From contig NZ_BCUG01000026.1 of assembly GCF_001591165.1 (NCBI RefSeq), forward strand, positions 26,325 to 90,324: 64,000 nucleotides of DNA, given 5' to 3'. The DNA is from Thauera butanivorans NBRC 103042. GTDB taxonomy: Bacteria; Pseudomonadota; Gammaproteobacteria; Burkholderiales; Rhodocyclaceae. Both the position numbers and the translations under genes were made by a program. Of this stretch, positions 37,072 through 46,178 are shown in pieces. Under the pieces are notes generated by a model. It ran no database searches and was not told where the DNA came from. It saw only the letters and a program-made list of their open reading frames with translations. How positions within the stretch are numbered: position 1 is the first letter of the stretch; every line of letters begins with the position of its first letter.

Positions 37072-38868
37072 ATGGTGGCGAACGCGGCGCTCGATTCCCT
37101 GCTCAATCGACTCACCGCTGCGCTGGGCGAGCAGATCCGGCCCGGCATCGGCTTGTTCGATCCGGCCGACGACAAGCCCAGCCCGGCCGACCACTACGGC
37201 CAACTGTACGCGGCCCTCGCGCTCGCCTGCCGCAGTGAGAACGACTGGGCAGTCGGCCGGAAGGCACTGCAAGCCTGGCTCGCGCTCGACGCCAAACGTC
37301 TGGGACATCTGCCCTTCAACCGGCTCGCGCTGCTGCTGTTGCGCATCGTGCTCGCCGGGCGCGGCCTCACTGCGAGCGACGAGGCGATGATCGAGGCCGG
37401 CCTTGCCCGCTGCCGCCTGCGCCGCCGCTACCCCTCGAACAACTGGTCGCTGCTCGCACAGACCTGCCGCCTGATCGAGGCGCCCGCCCACCGCAAGGCG
37501 CTCGAAAGCCGTCGCCTATGCAAGCTGCTCGAGCGCTGGACAACGACCAAGGGCGGCTTCATCGATTTCCCTGCGAAGCCGCGCGAGCACTTCTCGACAC
37601 CACTCGCCTACCATCATAAGGCGCTCTATCTCACCGCCCTGGCCTGCTGGTTCCACGACGATGCGGAACTCGCTCATCATGCCTGTCGCATGCTCGACTG
37701 GCTGGTGCATTGCTGGGATCCGGCAGGCTACGCTGGCGGCTTCGGTCGTACCACACATGGGCTGTTCGGCGACGGCTGCCTGATCGCGAGCCTGATCCTG
37801 ATGGGCAGCGAGGACGATGTCTGGCAGCAGCCGATCGCCGCGCTATGTGATCGCCTTGAAGCCCAGCATCGTCCCGACGGCCTGCTCTGGCTGACTCCTG
37901 CGGGCCCCCGGTCGGGCACGGCGAGCTGGGACGGCTACATGCACCTGTCGGTCTACAACGCCTGGGCGGCCGCGATCATCGCTGCCGCGCGCACCCTCAA
38001 GGACAGGCGTGCGCGCCCCACTCCGCTCTGCGACACGCGCTGGACGGCAGCACGCACGGGCCTGTTCCACGATGAGGAGGCTGGACTGGCCTACCTTCGG
38101 ACCGAAGACGGGCTGAACGCCCTGGTTTCGACCCGGGGGCAGCCTCCCCAGGCCTACAGCCGCAACGAAGCCGATTTCCGCTACGCGGGGGGGGTACTCA
38201 TCCATCTTCGCCTTCGAGACGGCCCTCCGCTGGCGGCCCCGCCTGTCAGGACGGCGCGCAAGGCACTGACCACCTCGCCAGTGCTCGCAGGATGGACACC
38301 GTTGTTGAAGGTGCGAGATACGATCTACGCGATCGACAGTTTCGAGCGTGTTGCGATCTCAGAAAGTGCGGCGATGACGACCATAGCGCTCATGGGCCAG
38401 CCAAACGAGCTCTTTCGTCCAACACCCGGAACTCCCTGGCAACGCGCTCTCGCCACGCTGGACTGGCGTATTCTGGGAGGAGCGCTCGGTCGCAAGACGG
38501 CGCTTCGCCGCCGGAAACTCGAGCGGCTCACGGCACATTTGGAGATCAATTTCTCACGGACCGGGCTCGCCATTGCAGTTAACCTGGACCTCGATAACGG
38601 GGTCTTGGACGACGTCGTATATCTGAACCCTTTGGGGCATACGACAGGGAAGGCGCTCACCGAATGGATAACGGCTGGCCCAGGCGAAGCAGGCGAGCAC
38701 TCTTCCATCTGGATCGACAGTTTGCCGCCTTCATCCTTGTCTGAGCTCCCGGCGCGGGCACTGGCACCACAAGTGCTTGCGCAGGGACGCAGCACCTGGA
38801 TGTTTCAGCTCAAAAGGGGCGACCCACCATCGTCCATTTCCGCGCTGCAAGCTACAGCGGCCCCCTGA
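37072..38868 (+). CDS. uncharacterised 598-residue protein, helical toroid-like
   Basis: The first about 330 residues are rich in repeated amphipathic helices with GLFDPADDKPSPADHYGQLYAAL, YPSNNWSLLAQTCRLIE, TTHGLFGDGCLIASL and DGYMHLSVYNAWAAAII. This resembles the alpha/alpha-toroid fold of glycoside lyases and epimerases of the heparinase II/III type. The C-terminal part is beta-rich, as in those enzymes. No signal peptide is present, so a cytoplasmic or lipid-linked substrate is likely. The family was not recognised with confidence. A run of eight G at 38187-38194 (about residue 372) could cause slippage. It is the third gene of the CapK-deacetylase operon. Confidence 0.75.
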   Translation: MVANAALDSLLNRLTAALGEQIRPGIGLFDPADDKPSPADHYGQLYAALALACRSENDWAVGRKALQAWLALDAKRLGHLPFNRLALLLLRIVLAGRGLTASDEAMIEAGLARCRLRRRYPSNNWSLLAQTCRLIEAPAHRKALESRRLCKLLERWTTTKGGFIDFPAKPREHFSTPLAYHHKALYLTALACWFHDDAELAHHACRMLDWLVHCWDPAGYAGGFGRTTHGLFGDGCLIASLILMGSEDDVWQQPIAALCDRLEAQHRPDGLLWLTPAGPRSGTASWDGYMHLSVYNAWAAAIIAAARTLKDRRARPTPLCDTRWTAARTGLFHDEEAGLAYLRTEDGLNALVSTRGQPPQAYSRNEADFRYAGGVLIHLRLRDGPPLAAPPVRTARKALTTSPVLAGWTPLLKVRDTIYAIDSFERVAISESAAMTTIALMGQPNELFRPTPGTPWQRALATLDWRILGGALGRKTALRRRKLERLTAHLEINFSRTGLAIAVNLDLDNGVLDDVVYLNPLGHTTGKALTEWITAGPGEAGEHSSIWIDSLPPSSLSELPARALAPQVLAQGRSTWMFQLKRGDPPSSISALQATAAP

Positions 38869-38885
38869 AGGAAGGAGCACGCGCA

Positions 38886-39944
38886 GTGACATTGAAGAAA
38901 CTGACAAGAGTCGCGGCACTGATCGCCTGCAGCATCCTGTCGATGGGCGCATCCGCCACCACATCGCTCGAACAGACCGAAATTGGCCGCCTCGCCCAAT
39001 CGCTCCAGCCAGGCGAGTTCGGCCGGCTCGAAACCGTGGTCCCTCCGAAATACAAGCGCTTGCACGATTTCATGCGGGTCGAGGTCGCCGACGGGCGCAA
39101 GCTCGAGATCGACGGCTGGACGGATACCGCCCACTGGGATCCCAAGCGCCAGAAGGTATTCTTTCTAGGGAAAAGGCAGCACAAGAAGTTCATCAGCTAC
39201 GATGCGCGGACGAATACTTGGGAAGAACTCGGCTGGGCGGGAGAACCCCCTCCACAGTTTGAGCAGTTCGGCCGCCCCTACGGCCGCAATGCGCTCGACT
39301 GGGAGAACGGTCATTACTACCACTTGTCCCTCGTTGACGGTTACTCGAAGGGGCTTTACCGCTACCTCATCGACCAGAAGCGCTGGGAGCGCCTACCGGA
39401 TCTACCGAGCGGCGGCGAGAAGACCGTGGCTGCGGTCTCGATGGAGTGGCATCGCGGAATGAAGATGCTGATTCTGCTCGATCGAACGGGGAAAGGCCAT
39501 CAACTGTGGGGATTTGACGGCAAGGCATGGAAGAATTTGGGTCGCTCGGCCGTCCACGGCTACCATTCACAAATGCAATACAACGAAAAGCGCGGAGATC
39601 TTCTCATCGCGGGCGGATCGCACACGATGCAGAAAGTCGACCTGATCACGCGAAATGGCGAACTGAAGCATCTCCCGGATGCTCCGTTCAAGATGACGAT
39701 CAGGAACAGCGATCTTTTTTACGACCCGGTATCCGGAAACTACCTTTACCTGATTACCGAGGAACGAGAGCTCTGGGAGATGAATCCAGATAGCCACGAG
39801 TGGAAACGCATACGTACCTGGACCAAGGAAAACTGGCCATTCGGGGAATACGGCTACGTCGTACCCGCACCGATCGACGAGCTAGGAGCGGTTCTCTGGC
39901 TCCACCAGAGAGCGCCACTACTCTACCGCCACACCTCGCGGTGA
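38886..39944 (+). CDS. secreted kelch-like beta-propeller protein
   Basis: A 352-residue protein with a signal peptide (residues 1-24, ending GASA). Repeated blade-like units follow: KRQKVFFLGKRQHKKFISYDARTNTWEEL, HYYHLSLVDGYSKGLYRYLIDQKRWERLP, KGHQLWGFDGKAWKNLG, and YLYLITEERELWEMNPDSHEWKRI. Units of roughly 50 residues with aromatic W/Y endings suggest a kelch-type propeller in the periplasm or outside the cell. Such proteins may bind or hydrolyse glycans. The start is GTG 38886, 17 bases after the preceding gene. It closes the operon. Confidence 0.78.
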   Translation: MTLKKLTRVAALIACSILSMGASATTSLEQTEIGRLAQSLQPGEFGRLETVVPPKYKRLHDFMRVEVADGRKLEIDGWTDTAHWDPKRQKVFFLGKRQHKKFISYDARTNTWEELGWAGEPPPQFEQFGRPYGRNALDWENGHYYHLSLVDGYSKGLYRYLIDQKRWERLPDLPSGGEKTVAAVSMEWHRGMKMLILLDRTGKGHQLWGFDGKAWKNLGRSAVHGYHSQMQYNEKRGDLLIAGGSHTMQKVDLITRNGELKHLPDAPFKMTIRNSDLFYDPVSGNYLYLITEERELWEMNPDSHEWKRIRTWTKENWPFGEYGYVVPAPIDELGAVLWLHQRAPLLYRHTSR

Positions 39945-39965
39945 AGCGTTTCGCCCCCTTCTGGA

Positions 39966-40940
39966 TCAGACTTTGAGGGCTTCCGCCTTGCCGAAGCGAG
40001 CCCGCAGATCAGCCAATGCAGAAACCGCAACATAAGCCCAGGATTTCAGGTGGAGCGGTTTTTCCTTCACGGCAGAGCGGAATTCGTCGAGCGCCTTGGC
40101 GGCCATTCCGCGCTTCAGGAAAAGATACCCGCACATGAAGTGAATCTTGTGCAGGCGCTCGCGGATCTCGGACTCCGTGATCGCTTCGCCGTTCGGACTG
40201 GCCAGCCCCCACTTCGCCCGCGCCCGCCCGATGACGTCTGCGGCATAGTTGTGATCCCGCCCGACTGCGGTCGCGCTGCCCGGATGCTGACGATAAAGCG
40301 CATAGGCACGCGACAGGCGATGGATTTCGGTTTCCCGCGAGGCTCGCAGGAAATATTCGTAATCTTGGCCCAAGCGGAAATGCTCATCGTAGAGGCCGAT
40401 CTTGTCGATCAGGCTGCGGCGCATGATCACCGTCGTGGTCCATACGAAATTGCGCAACAGCAGCTTGTGGTAGACCCAGCCCGAGAACTCGCTGTCGATC
40501 GCATCCACCGGCACTTTCCCCTGATCGGGAATCACCGAGGAAGGATCCGGAAACACGCCCTTCTCGTCCGACACCCATTGCGAAAAGCCGGTGCAGTTCA
40601 TCGCCACAGCGGGATGGGCGCGGAAGTAGTCGATCTGCGCCGTGAGCTTGCCCGGCAGCCAGATATCGTCGGCGTCGAGAAAGGCGACGAACTCGCCGCG
40701 GGCCGCACGGATCCCTGCGTTTCGCGCAGTGGCCGCGCCGCCGTTCTCCTTGCGGATCAGGGAGACCTGCGGATAGCGGGTGGCGACGACCTCGACGGTA
40801 TCGTCCTTCGAGCCATCATCGACGACGATGATCTCGACCTGGGGATAGTCCTGCGCCAGGACGCTGTCGATCGCCTCGGCAATGTGTGAGGCGACGTTGT
40901 AGGCGGGAATGACGACGCTCACAAGACCGGTGATGCTCAT
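39966..40940 (-). CDS. glycosyltransferase family 2
   Basis: A 324-residue GT-A fold transferase. The nucleotide-sugar site is SVVIPAYN with the following VVDDGSKDDT and FLDADDIW (DXD). The later LGQDYEYFLRAS supplies the acceptor site. No transmembrane helix is evident, so it is cytoplasmic and acts on a lipid-linked acceptor. It shares four bases with the preceding XrtA-type hydrolase gene and is the last gene of the ACP-hydrolase-hydrolase-GT2 operon. It probably adds a sugar to the exopolysaccharide repeat, but donor specificity cannot be read from the sequence. Confidence 0.92.
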   Translation of the reverse strand: MSITGLVSVVIPAYNVASHIAEAIDSVLAQDYPQVEIIVVDDGSKDDTVEVVATRYPQVSLIRKENGGAATARNAGIRAARGEFVAFLDADDIWLPGKLTAQIDYFRAHPAVAMNCTGFSQWVSDEKGVFPDPSSVIPDQGKVPVDAIDSEFSGWVYHKLLLRNFVWTTTVIMRRSLIDKIGLYDEHFRLGQDYEYFLRASRETEIHRLSRAYALYRQHPGSATAVGRDHNYAADVIGRARAKWGLASPNGEAITESEIRERLHKIHFMCGYLFLKRGMAAKALDEFRSAVKEKPLHLKSWAYVAVSALADLRARFGKAEALKV

Positions 40941-41857
40941 GCTGACCTCTGAAATTGTACGACCCCCTGCGCGGCATGCGGCTCGTCGCAGGGCTGAGTC
41001 ACGGATGATGCAAGGCGCGCCCGCAACCAGTCGAGCGTCCTCTGCTCGATGGCGTGCTTCCAGTCACGGGAGGAGAAAGTATGGTCGGCATCCGCAAGCT
41101 CGAAAAAGTTCGGCCCCGGCTCGACCGCCTCGCGCCACATGGGGTGCGCGTGGCAGAAATCGGCGAATTCACGCGCGGTGAGATCATTGCCGCTGAGCCC
41201 CACCAGCACGCGGCCACGCAGCCGCTGCCAGCCTTCGCCCATGCGTTCGATGAAGGTACGTGCTGGGGCTGAGCCACGGGCTGCATTACGCGCTTTTCCC
41301 TTCAGCCGCTGCTTCAGTGCCCCAGCCAGCCCGGCGAGCGCGTGCCCGACCCTGACTTCGCCGCCGAACAGGCGTCGCCAGAACTGCACAGAAAGCAGTT
41401 TGCCCTTGTAATAATGATCGATCCGTGCCGCAGCAAGCGAGGCCTCGGTGCGCACCCATGGATTTAGCGCAACCACCCCTTCCACTCGCACATCCAGCGG
41501 TGCATACATCAGCGCCGCTGATGCCCCGTCGCACAACCCCCACAGGACGACACCATCCAGTTCCGGCACAGCCTCGAACAAGGCATCGATCGCCGCCTTC
41601 AGGTCGGCGTCCACGCTCTCGAAGCGGCGTTGCGGAGCGGCACTGTCGCCCATGCCACGGTAGTCGAAGCGCAGGCAGGCAAAACCGCCGGCCGCCAGCG
41701 CGCGGGCCAGCGAAACGAACTGCCGGTGGCTGCCGGCCCGGTACTGCGGGCCGCCGACGACGATCAGCACGCCCAGGCGCACCGGCCGATCCGGCCGACT
41801 GAGCACTCCGACCAGGGGCGAGCCTTCGCAATGGAACACCAGTGGCAGTTCGCTCAT
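40937..41857 (-). CDS. alpha/beta hydrolase, exosortase A system-associated (hydrolase 1 type)
   Basis: A 306-residue alpha/beta hydrolase. The typical order is GVLIVVGGPQYRAGSHRQ, DYRGMGDS, then LWGLCDGASAALMYA, in which the nucleophile position is taken by Cys or Asp rather than the usual Ser, as often in this XrtA-linked subfamily. The final His is in DADHTFS. The start ATG 41857 overlaps the stop of hydrolase 2 by four bases. XrtA loci in related bacteria carry a pair of such hydrolases next to an acyl carrier protein and the AMP ligase, suggesting thioesterase-like or acyl-transfer functions, but the substrate is unknown. Confidence 0.85.
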   Translation of the reverse strand: MSELPLVFHCEGSPLVGVLSRPDRPVRLGVLIVVGGPQYRAGSHRQFVSLARALAAGGFACLRFDYRGMGDSAAPQRRFESVDADLKAAIDALFEAVPELDGVVLWGLCDGASAALMYAPLDVRVEGVVALNPWVRTEASLAAARIDHYYKGKLLSVQFWRRLFGGEVRVGHALAGLAGALKQRLKGKARNAARGSAPARTFIERMGEGWQRLRGRVLVGLSGNDLTAREFADFCHAHPMWREAVEPGPNFFELADADHTFSSRDWKHAIEQRTLDWLRARLASSVTQPCDEPHAAQGVVQFQRSA

Positions 41858-42678
41858 GCTGCAGCCTTCCCGGTCAGTGCCGCAGCCGAGGCAGCGAGCA
41901 ACTCCGGCGCGAGTTCGATTTCCTGGGTCTGCCAGAACGGGGGCCCGCTCACCGCATGCATGCTCACCGCCACCCCGGCCGCCTGCCACTTCGCGACCAG
42001 GCGTTCGATCACAGGCGATACGGTGGTCGCCGCAGCGGAGATCTGGAACCAATGCACTCCGTGTGGTGCATGGATCGCATCGAACTGTGCCCGCTCCATG
42101 CCGACGGCGAGCGCTGGCGCAAGCTCGTAGCCGGCGACCTCGACGGCCTGGCCCGCCGCGAGCCGCTGCTGCGGCGAGGCCTCCTGCGCTACGCCGGCCT
42201 TGCCCATGATCCTCGCCGCCTGCCACAAGCGCAGGAACTGCTGCAGATGCTGTTTTCCGCTCAGCACCGCTTGCCACATCAGCAGACCGCAGTCGAGACG
42301 CCACCGAGCTGCCGCCTCACAGGCCAGCAATGCACCGAGACGCAAGCCCCAGAGCCAGACCGGCCCCTCACAGTGGCGCTCCGCCCATTCATGGGCAAGT
42401 CGTACGTCCTCAAGCCAGCCTTCCCAGTTCGCCTCGCCGAACTCGCCTTCGCTGTCGCCACAACCACCCAGGTCGAGTTGAAGGACATTCCAGCCTTGTT
42501 GCGCCCAGGCTTCGGCCGCCAGCGCAATCATGTGGCGCGACTTGTTCAACTCTTCGGCAAAGGCAGGGACATGAATGACGGTTCCGCGCCCGGACTCGCC
42601 GCAGGCAGGACGACGCAAAAGGCAGAAACGAAAACCTGTCGGCGTGGGGAGATGGAAAGCTTCGATTACCGCCGGCAT
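41854..42678 (-). CDS. alpha/beta hydrolase, exosortase A system-associated (hydrolase 2 type)
   Basis: A 274-residue alpha/beta hydrolase. The segments VIHVPAFAEELNKSRHM, LQLDLGGCGDSEG and WLWGLRLGALLACEAA form the core; the nucleophile elbow reads GLRLG, lacking a normal Ser. This variation is known in the subfamily and may mean altered or lost hydrolytic activity. It lies 7 bases after the acyl carrier protein stop and shares four bases with hydrolase 1. The tight linkage argues that it handles ACP-bound intermediates in polymer decoration. No signal peptide is present. Confidence 0.85.
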   Translation of the reverse strand: MPAVIEAFHLPTPTGFRFCLLRRPACGESGRGTVIHVPAFAEELNKSRHMIALAAEAWAQQGWNVLQLDLGGCGDSEGEFGEANWEGWLEDVRLAHEWAERHCEGPVWLWGLRLGALLACEAAARWRLDCGLLMWQAVLSGKQHLQQFLRLWQAARIMGKAGVAQEASPQQRLAAGQAVEVAGYELAPALAVGMERAQFDAIHAPHGVHWFQISAAATTVSPVIERLVAKWQAAGVAVSMHAVSGPPFWQTQEIELAPELLAASAAALTGKAAA

Positions 42679-42685
42679 GCGCGCC

Positions 42686-42940
42686 TCAGGCGGCGATTTT
42701 GAGCCCGACCGCCTCGATCAGCGAACCAACGGTCGCGAAGGTCTGACCGTCGATCTCGTCGTCGTCGAAGAAGATCCCGAAACGCTCCTCGATCGCCCCG
42801 ATCACGCCGACTACGGCCATCGAGTCGAGTTCAGGCACCGCTCCGAGCAAAGGAGTTTCCGGTGTCATGGCCGCCGAGCGGCCTTGGAGGCTGAGGATTT
42901 CGTCCAGGATGGACAGGATTTCTGCTTGAATATTCAACAT
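42686..42940 (-). CDS. acyl carrier protein
   Basis: An 84-residue carrier protein with the 4-prime-phosphopantetheine attachment at Ser40 in ELDSMAVVGVIG. ATG 42940 opens MLNIQAEILSIL, the expected first helix; a longer frame is not conserved. It is distinct from housekeeping fatty-acid AcpP (acidic helix II, FGIFFDDDEIDGQ). In XrtA loci a dedicated ACP accompanies the acyl-CoA (AMP) ligase, and both are present here. It would carry the acid activated by the ligase at 23277 or by the CapK-like protein at 34698. It heads the operon running towards lower coordinates. Confidence 0.92.
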   Translation of the reverse strand: MLNIQAEILSILDEILSLQGRSAAMTPETPLLGAVPELDSMAVVGVIGAIEERFGIFFDDDEIDGQTFATVGSLIEAVGLKIAA

Positions 42941-43052
42941 CAACTCCCAAACGTGCGGATCTGCGCTGCACTGCAATAACGCGTGAGTATAATCTCTCTT
43001 CTCGTGACAGAATACGCCGAGCCACATTGCGGTAAAACATCACGGATACCAA

Positions 43053-44222
43053 ATGCCCGAACCCCCCCGATCTTCTACCGCCGTCGTGGTCGGCCTGTGT
43101 GCACACGGCGTGGGCATGGCTCGCAGCCTGCACCGAGACGGCATCCAGGTGGTCGCGCTCGAAGCCAACGCAGCGCTGCCCGGCGTACGCACCCGCTGCG
43201 CATCCGTGCGCATTGTGGCCGACATCAACGGCGATGGTCTCATCGATGCGCTGCTTGCGCTCGCGCGGGAACTCGGCGAGCCTGCGCGGCCGGTGCTGCT
43301 GCTGACCAACGATCGAATGGTCGAAACGGTGAGTCGGCACATCGCCACCCTCGAGGAACTCTTTCGCCTGAGCTGGGGGCACGCGGCCGCAACCCTTGCC
43401 CCACTGCTGGCGAAGGACCGCATCGAGGCGCGCTGCCGCGAAACGGGGCTGAACTATCCCAGATCCGTCCTCGTCTCGGACTTTGCCGAGGCGCAGGAGA
43501 AGCTTACATCGACCGCCTTTCCGGTGATCGCCAAGCCGACCCGGCCGGTTTCGGCGTTCAAGACCCAGGTCTCGGCCTCCTTCGAGGCATTTCTCGCGGC
43601 ACGTGCCCGCATGGAAGCCAGCCTGCCGATCGTGGTGCAGGAGTTCATCCCCGGCGACGACACGGTGATCCGCTTTGGCGCCCTGTATCTGGACGAAGGC
43701 CGCGTCCTCGCCCGCTTCGAGGGCCGCAAGCTGCGCTCGCGGCCGATGGGGCATACCACGATCGCGGTGTCCGAACCGGATGATCAGGTGCACGCACTCG
43801 CATTGCGCTTCTTCGAAGGGCTGAATCTCTCCGGTCCGGTATCGCTAGAAATCAAGCGGGATCCGCAGGGGCGCTACTGGGTGATCGAGCCGACCGTCGG
43901 CCGCACCGACTTCTGGGCCGGGCTGTGCGCCGCCAACGGCGTCGACATGACTCTCATCGAGTATCGCGCACAGACCCGGCAGCCGCTGCAAACGCCGTCG
44001 CAGCGACGCAGCCATCTGTGGATGAACGGCGAGCGCGACCCAGGCGCCGTGCTCTGGCTGCTGCGACATGCGCCTGCTCAACTTCTGCGACACCGGATCC
44101 GTGGCGTCTATGCCAGCCTGTCCGACCCGGGTCCCTGGCTGCTGTCGCTCGGCCGCTTCCTCGGCAATCTGCCGTCGCGCGCGGTCCGCAAGGTCAGCCG
44201 CGCCGTGACTGGCGGCGCGTGA
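43053..44222 (+). CDS. ATP-grasp carboxylate-amine ligase
   Basis: A 389-residue ATP-grasp protein that joins a carboxylate (through an acyl phosphate) to an amine. The N-terminal Rossmann-like domain is TAVVVGLCAHGVGMARSL. The ATP-grasp lysines are in FPVIAKPTRPV with the loop QEFIPGDDTVIRFG, and the metal-binding pair Glu-xx-xx-Glu/Asn is in LEIKRDPQGRYWVIEPTVGRTDF. It resembles D-aspartate-ligase-type members of the family. A plain TATAAT (about 42988) lies in the 112-base gap shared with the divergent ACP operon and could be its -10 box. The substrate is unknown; attachment of an amino acid to a sugar acid is one possibility. Confidence 0.82.
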   Translation: MPEPPRSSTAVVVGLCAHGVGMARSLHRDGIQVVALEANAALPGVRTRCASVRIVADINGDGLIDALLALARELGEPARPVLLLTNDRMVETVSRHIATLEELFRLSWGHAAATLAPLLAKDRIEARCRETGLNYPRSVLVSDFAEAQEKLTSTAFPVIAKPTRPVSAFKTQVSASFEAFLAARARMEASLPIVVQEFIPGDDTVIRFGALYLDEGRVLARFEGRKLRSRPMGHTTIAVSEPDDQVHALALRFFEGLNLSGPVSLEIKRDPQGRYWVIEPTVGRTDFWAGLCAANGVDMTLIEYRAQTRQPLQTPSQRRSHLWMNGERDPGAVLWLLRHAPAQLLRHRIRGVYASLSDPGPWLLSLGRFLGNLPSRAVRKVSRAVTGGA

Positions 44223-44321
44223 GCACGCAGGTATAGCGCGGCGCGCGCCCGGGCGCCTGACCGGGCTGGCGCTGCCGGGTTTCCCGGTCGGCTGCGCGCC
44301 GGCCCGGCACGCAGCGGCTTT

Positions 44322-46004
44322 TCACTTGCGAGTCTGATCCTTCCCCGCCCTTTCGAGCAGCGCAATGGTCAGCAACGCACCGACCCCGTCAAAAGAAAGC
44401 CCTCGGCCGAAACGCTGGCCCTCCACGACCTTGATGATGTCCCAGCCGAAAATCTCTTCGATCCAGCTGGACCCGGAAATCACATCATAAACTTCCGTGC
44501 GGAAGGCTTCATCAGCCCGCAACATCCGCTCGAACGCAGTTTCCTTGCCCTTGAGCAGAGGCTTACCCGGCCACACCCGATTCACATAGTAGGTGACGTA
44601 CTTCGCAATCTTGCGCTTTCTCGACACCTCGGCACCAGCGGTAAGCGGCAGGCCGGTCTTGTCGTGGTCGATCGCCGCAAGCCTGGGATCGATCATACCA
44701 ATGATTTTCTTGTACGCAATCGCCCCCTTACGCAGGCTCCAGGGCAAGCGCATTGCATAATCGATGAGTCCGCTGTCCATTCCCGGAGTCCGGACATCGA
44801 GGTAGTTTGCGTTCAAGCGGACGATGCCGAAGACCATCCTTCGGCTGCGATTCTCCATGATGAACTGCTGGCTCGCATCCAGCCCATGACGGCCACCTGG
44901 AAAGGTCGCCTCGTAGTCTTCACGAAATTGGCGGAACAGCGCGCCCTGCAGATCGAGCTTGAACATCTCTGCACGGAAACTGGCCATCTTGAAGCAGCGC
45001 TCGCGTGCATCCGACACAGTTCCTTCATGGAAGAACATGCCCGGGTTCATCAGGATGCCCTGCAGGAAGCCATCAACGGTGGACGAATAGCCGAGCTCTT
45101 CGGCGAGTTCCTGCGCCGTGCCCCGCAAACGCCAGTGCCCCACGTTGAGATCACCCGAATCGAGATCGAGGTCGGACCGTGCAGCTTCGCGCATCGACTT
45201 GGAGGAATGGAACTCGCGGACCGTCTTGCCGTACACGCTGGCAAGCCGCCGCGCAATCGGCAACTCGAAGTCACCCATGTCCTCGACGTGGAAGAACAGG
45301 TCGTCGGGGCCGATCAGGTCGGCGCAACAACCGGAATTCCCGCGCGAATCGAGGCCGCCGGTCAAGGGCCAGGCGACCTTGCCGGGAATCGCCGTCCGCA
45401 CCGCCTTCCGGTTCGCCTCACGGATCACTTCAAGGCCTTCATCCAACCACTGTTGCTCATTGGCAACCGCCTCGTCAGTGACGAAGGGGGTCCAGTAGCG
45501 GCAGGCCGTGCTCGTTCCCTGGACGGACAGTGCCACCGTCGAGGCGCAGGGCAGCAACGAGACCCCCTCGAGCACCGTGCGCACGCCCGTTGACTGATTC
45601 AGCATGACCATCTGCATCACGCCCAATGCATCCGGGCTGTCGAAGCCGAAACGGACCATGTCGGTAAGCCGGCTGGCAAAGAAAGCCCTGCCGTCCCTGA
45701 GCCCCCAGTAGATCGGGATCGTCCCCAGGCGATCCGTTGTAAACACCAGCTGTCCGGCTTGCGGCCAGTCGACCTGGAGCCACGAGCCGCTTCGCTCCTT
45801 CAACGCTCCGGCAAAATCATCGACACGGCCATCATGAATGAGCAAGCCTTTCTGGCTGCGCATCGCACGGCCGGAGCGATCGAGCGAGAATTCGAGCTGC
45901 CATCCCTCCCCTTCGGCCCGCTCCCACTTTCCACCGACAGTTGGCACGCCGCTCAGCTTCGGCTCGCATCCGCCAGGGCCGATCACCCCTCTAATCAAAA
46001 TCAT
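44322..46004 (-). CDS. asparagine synthetase-like protein without glutaminase residues
   Basis: A 560-residue protein. The synthetase PP-loop-like motif PLTGGLDSRG is at about residues 213-222, with the later KDRSRRMVFGIVRLNANYLDVRTP region typical of a branch often found near Wzx in O-antigen loci. The N-terminus (MILIRGVIGPGGC) does not begin Met-Cys, and no FNGEIYN motif is visible, so glutamine-driven ammonia release is unlikely. It probably amidates or ligates an uronic acid or amino acid of the polymer, using free ammonia or an amine. It is transcribed in the same direction as the flippase and lies just downstream of it. Confidence 0.78.
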   Translation of the reverse strand: MILIRGVIGPGGCEPKLSGVPTVGGKWERAEGEGWQLEFSLDRSGRAMRSQKGLLIHDGRVDDFAGALKERSGSWLQVDWPQAGQLVFTTDRLGTIPIYWGLRDGRAFFASRLTDMVRFGFDSPDALGVMQMVMLNQSTGVRTVLEGVSLLPCASTVALSVQGTSTACRYWTPFVTDEAVANEQQWLDEGLEVIREANRKAVRTAIPGKVAWPLTGGLDSRGNSGCCADLIGPDDLFFHVEDMGDFELPIARRLASVYGKTVREFHSSKSMREAARSDLDLDSGDLNVGHWRLRGTAQELAEELGYSSTVDGFLQGILMNPGMFFHEGTVSDARERCFKMASFRAEMFKLDLQGALFRQFREDYEATFPGGRHGLDASQQFIMENRSRRMVFGIVRLNANYLDVRTPGMDSGLIDYAMRLPWSLRKGAIAYKKIIGMIDPRLAAIDHDKTGLPLTAGAEVSRKRKIAKYVTYYVNRVWPGKPLLKGKETAFERMLRADEAFRTEVYDVISGSSWIEEIFGWDIIKVVEGQRFGRGLSFDGVGALLTIALLERAGKDQTRK

Positions 46005-46178
46005 TTTGCCGTACTCGAATAGATCGTTAAGGAAACACCGATTATTTTACCGGCATGCCTGCTCCCCGGGCTTGACGGCGAGGAGCCGTCCGGAAACAGC
46101 GGGAGTCGCATCAAGGAGGCCCGCCGTCGTCCTGAGCAGTCCACCGCCACCACCCAGCTCCTTCTACGTGCCATTCGG

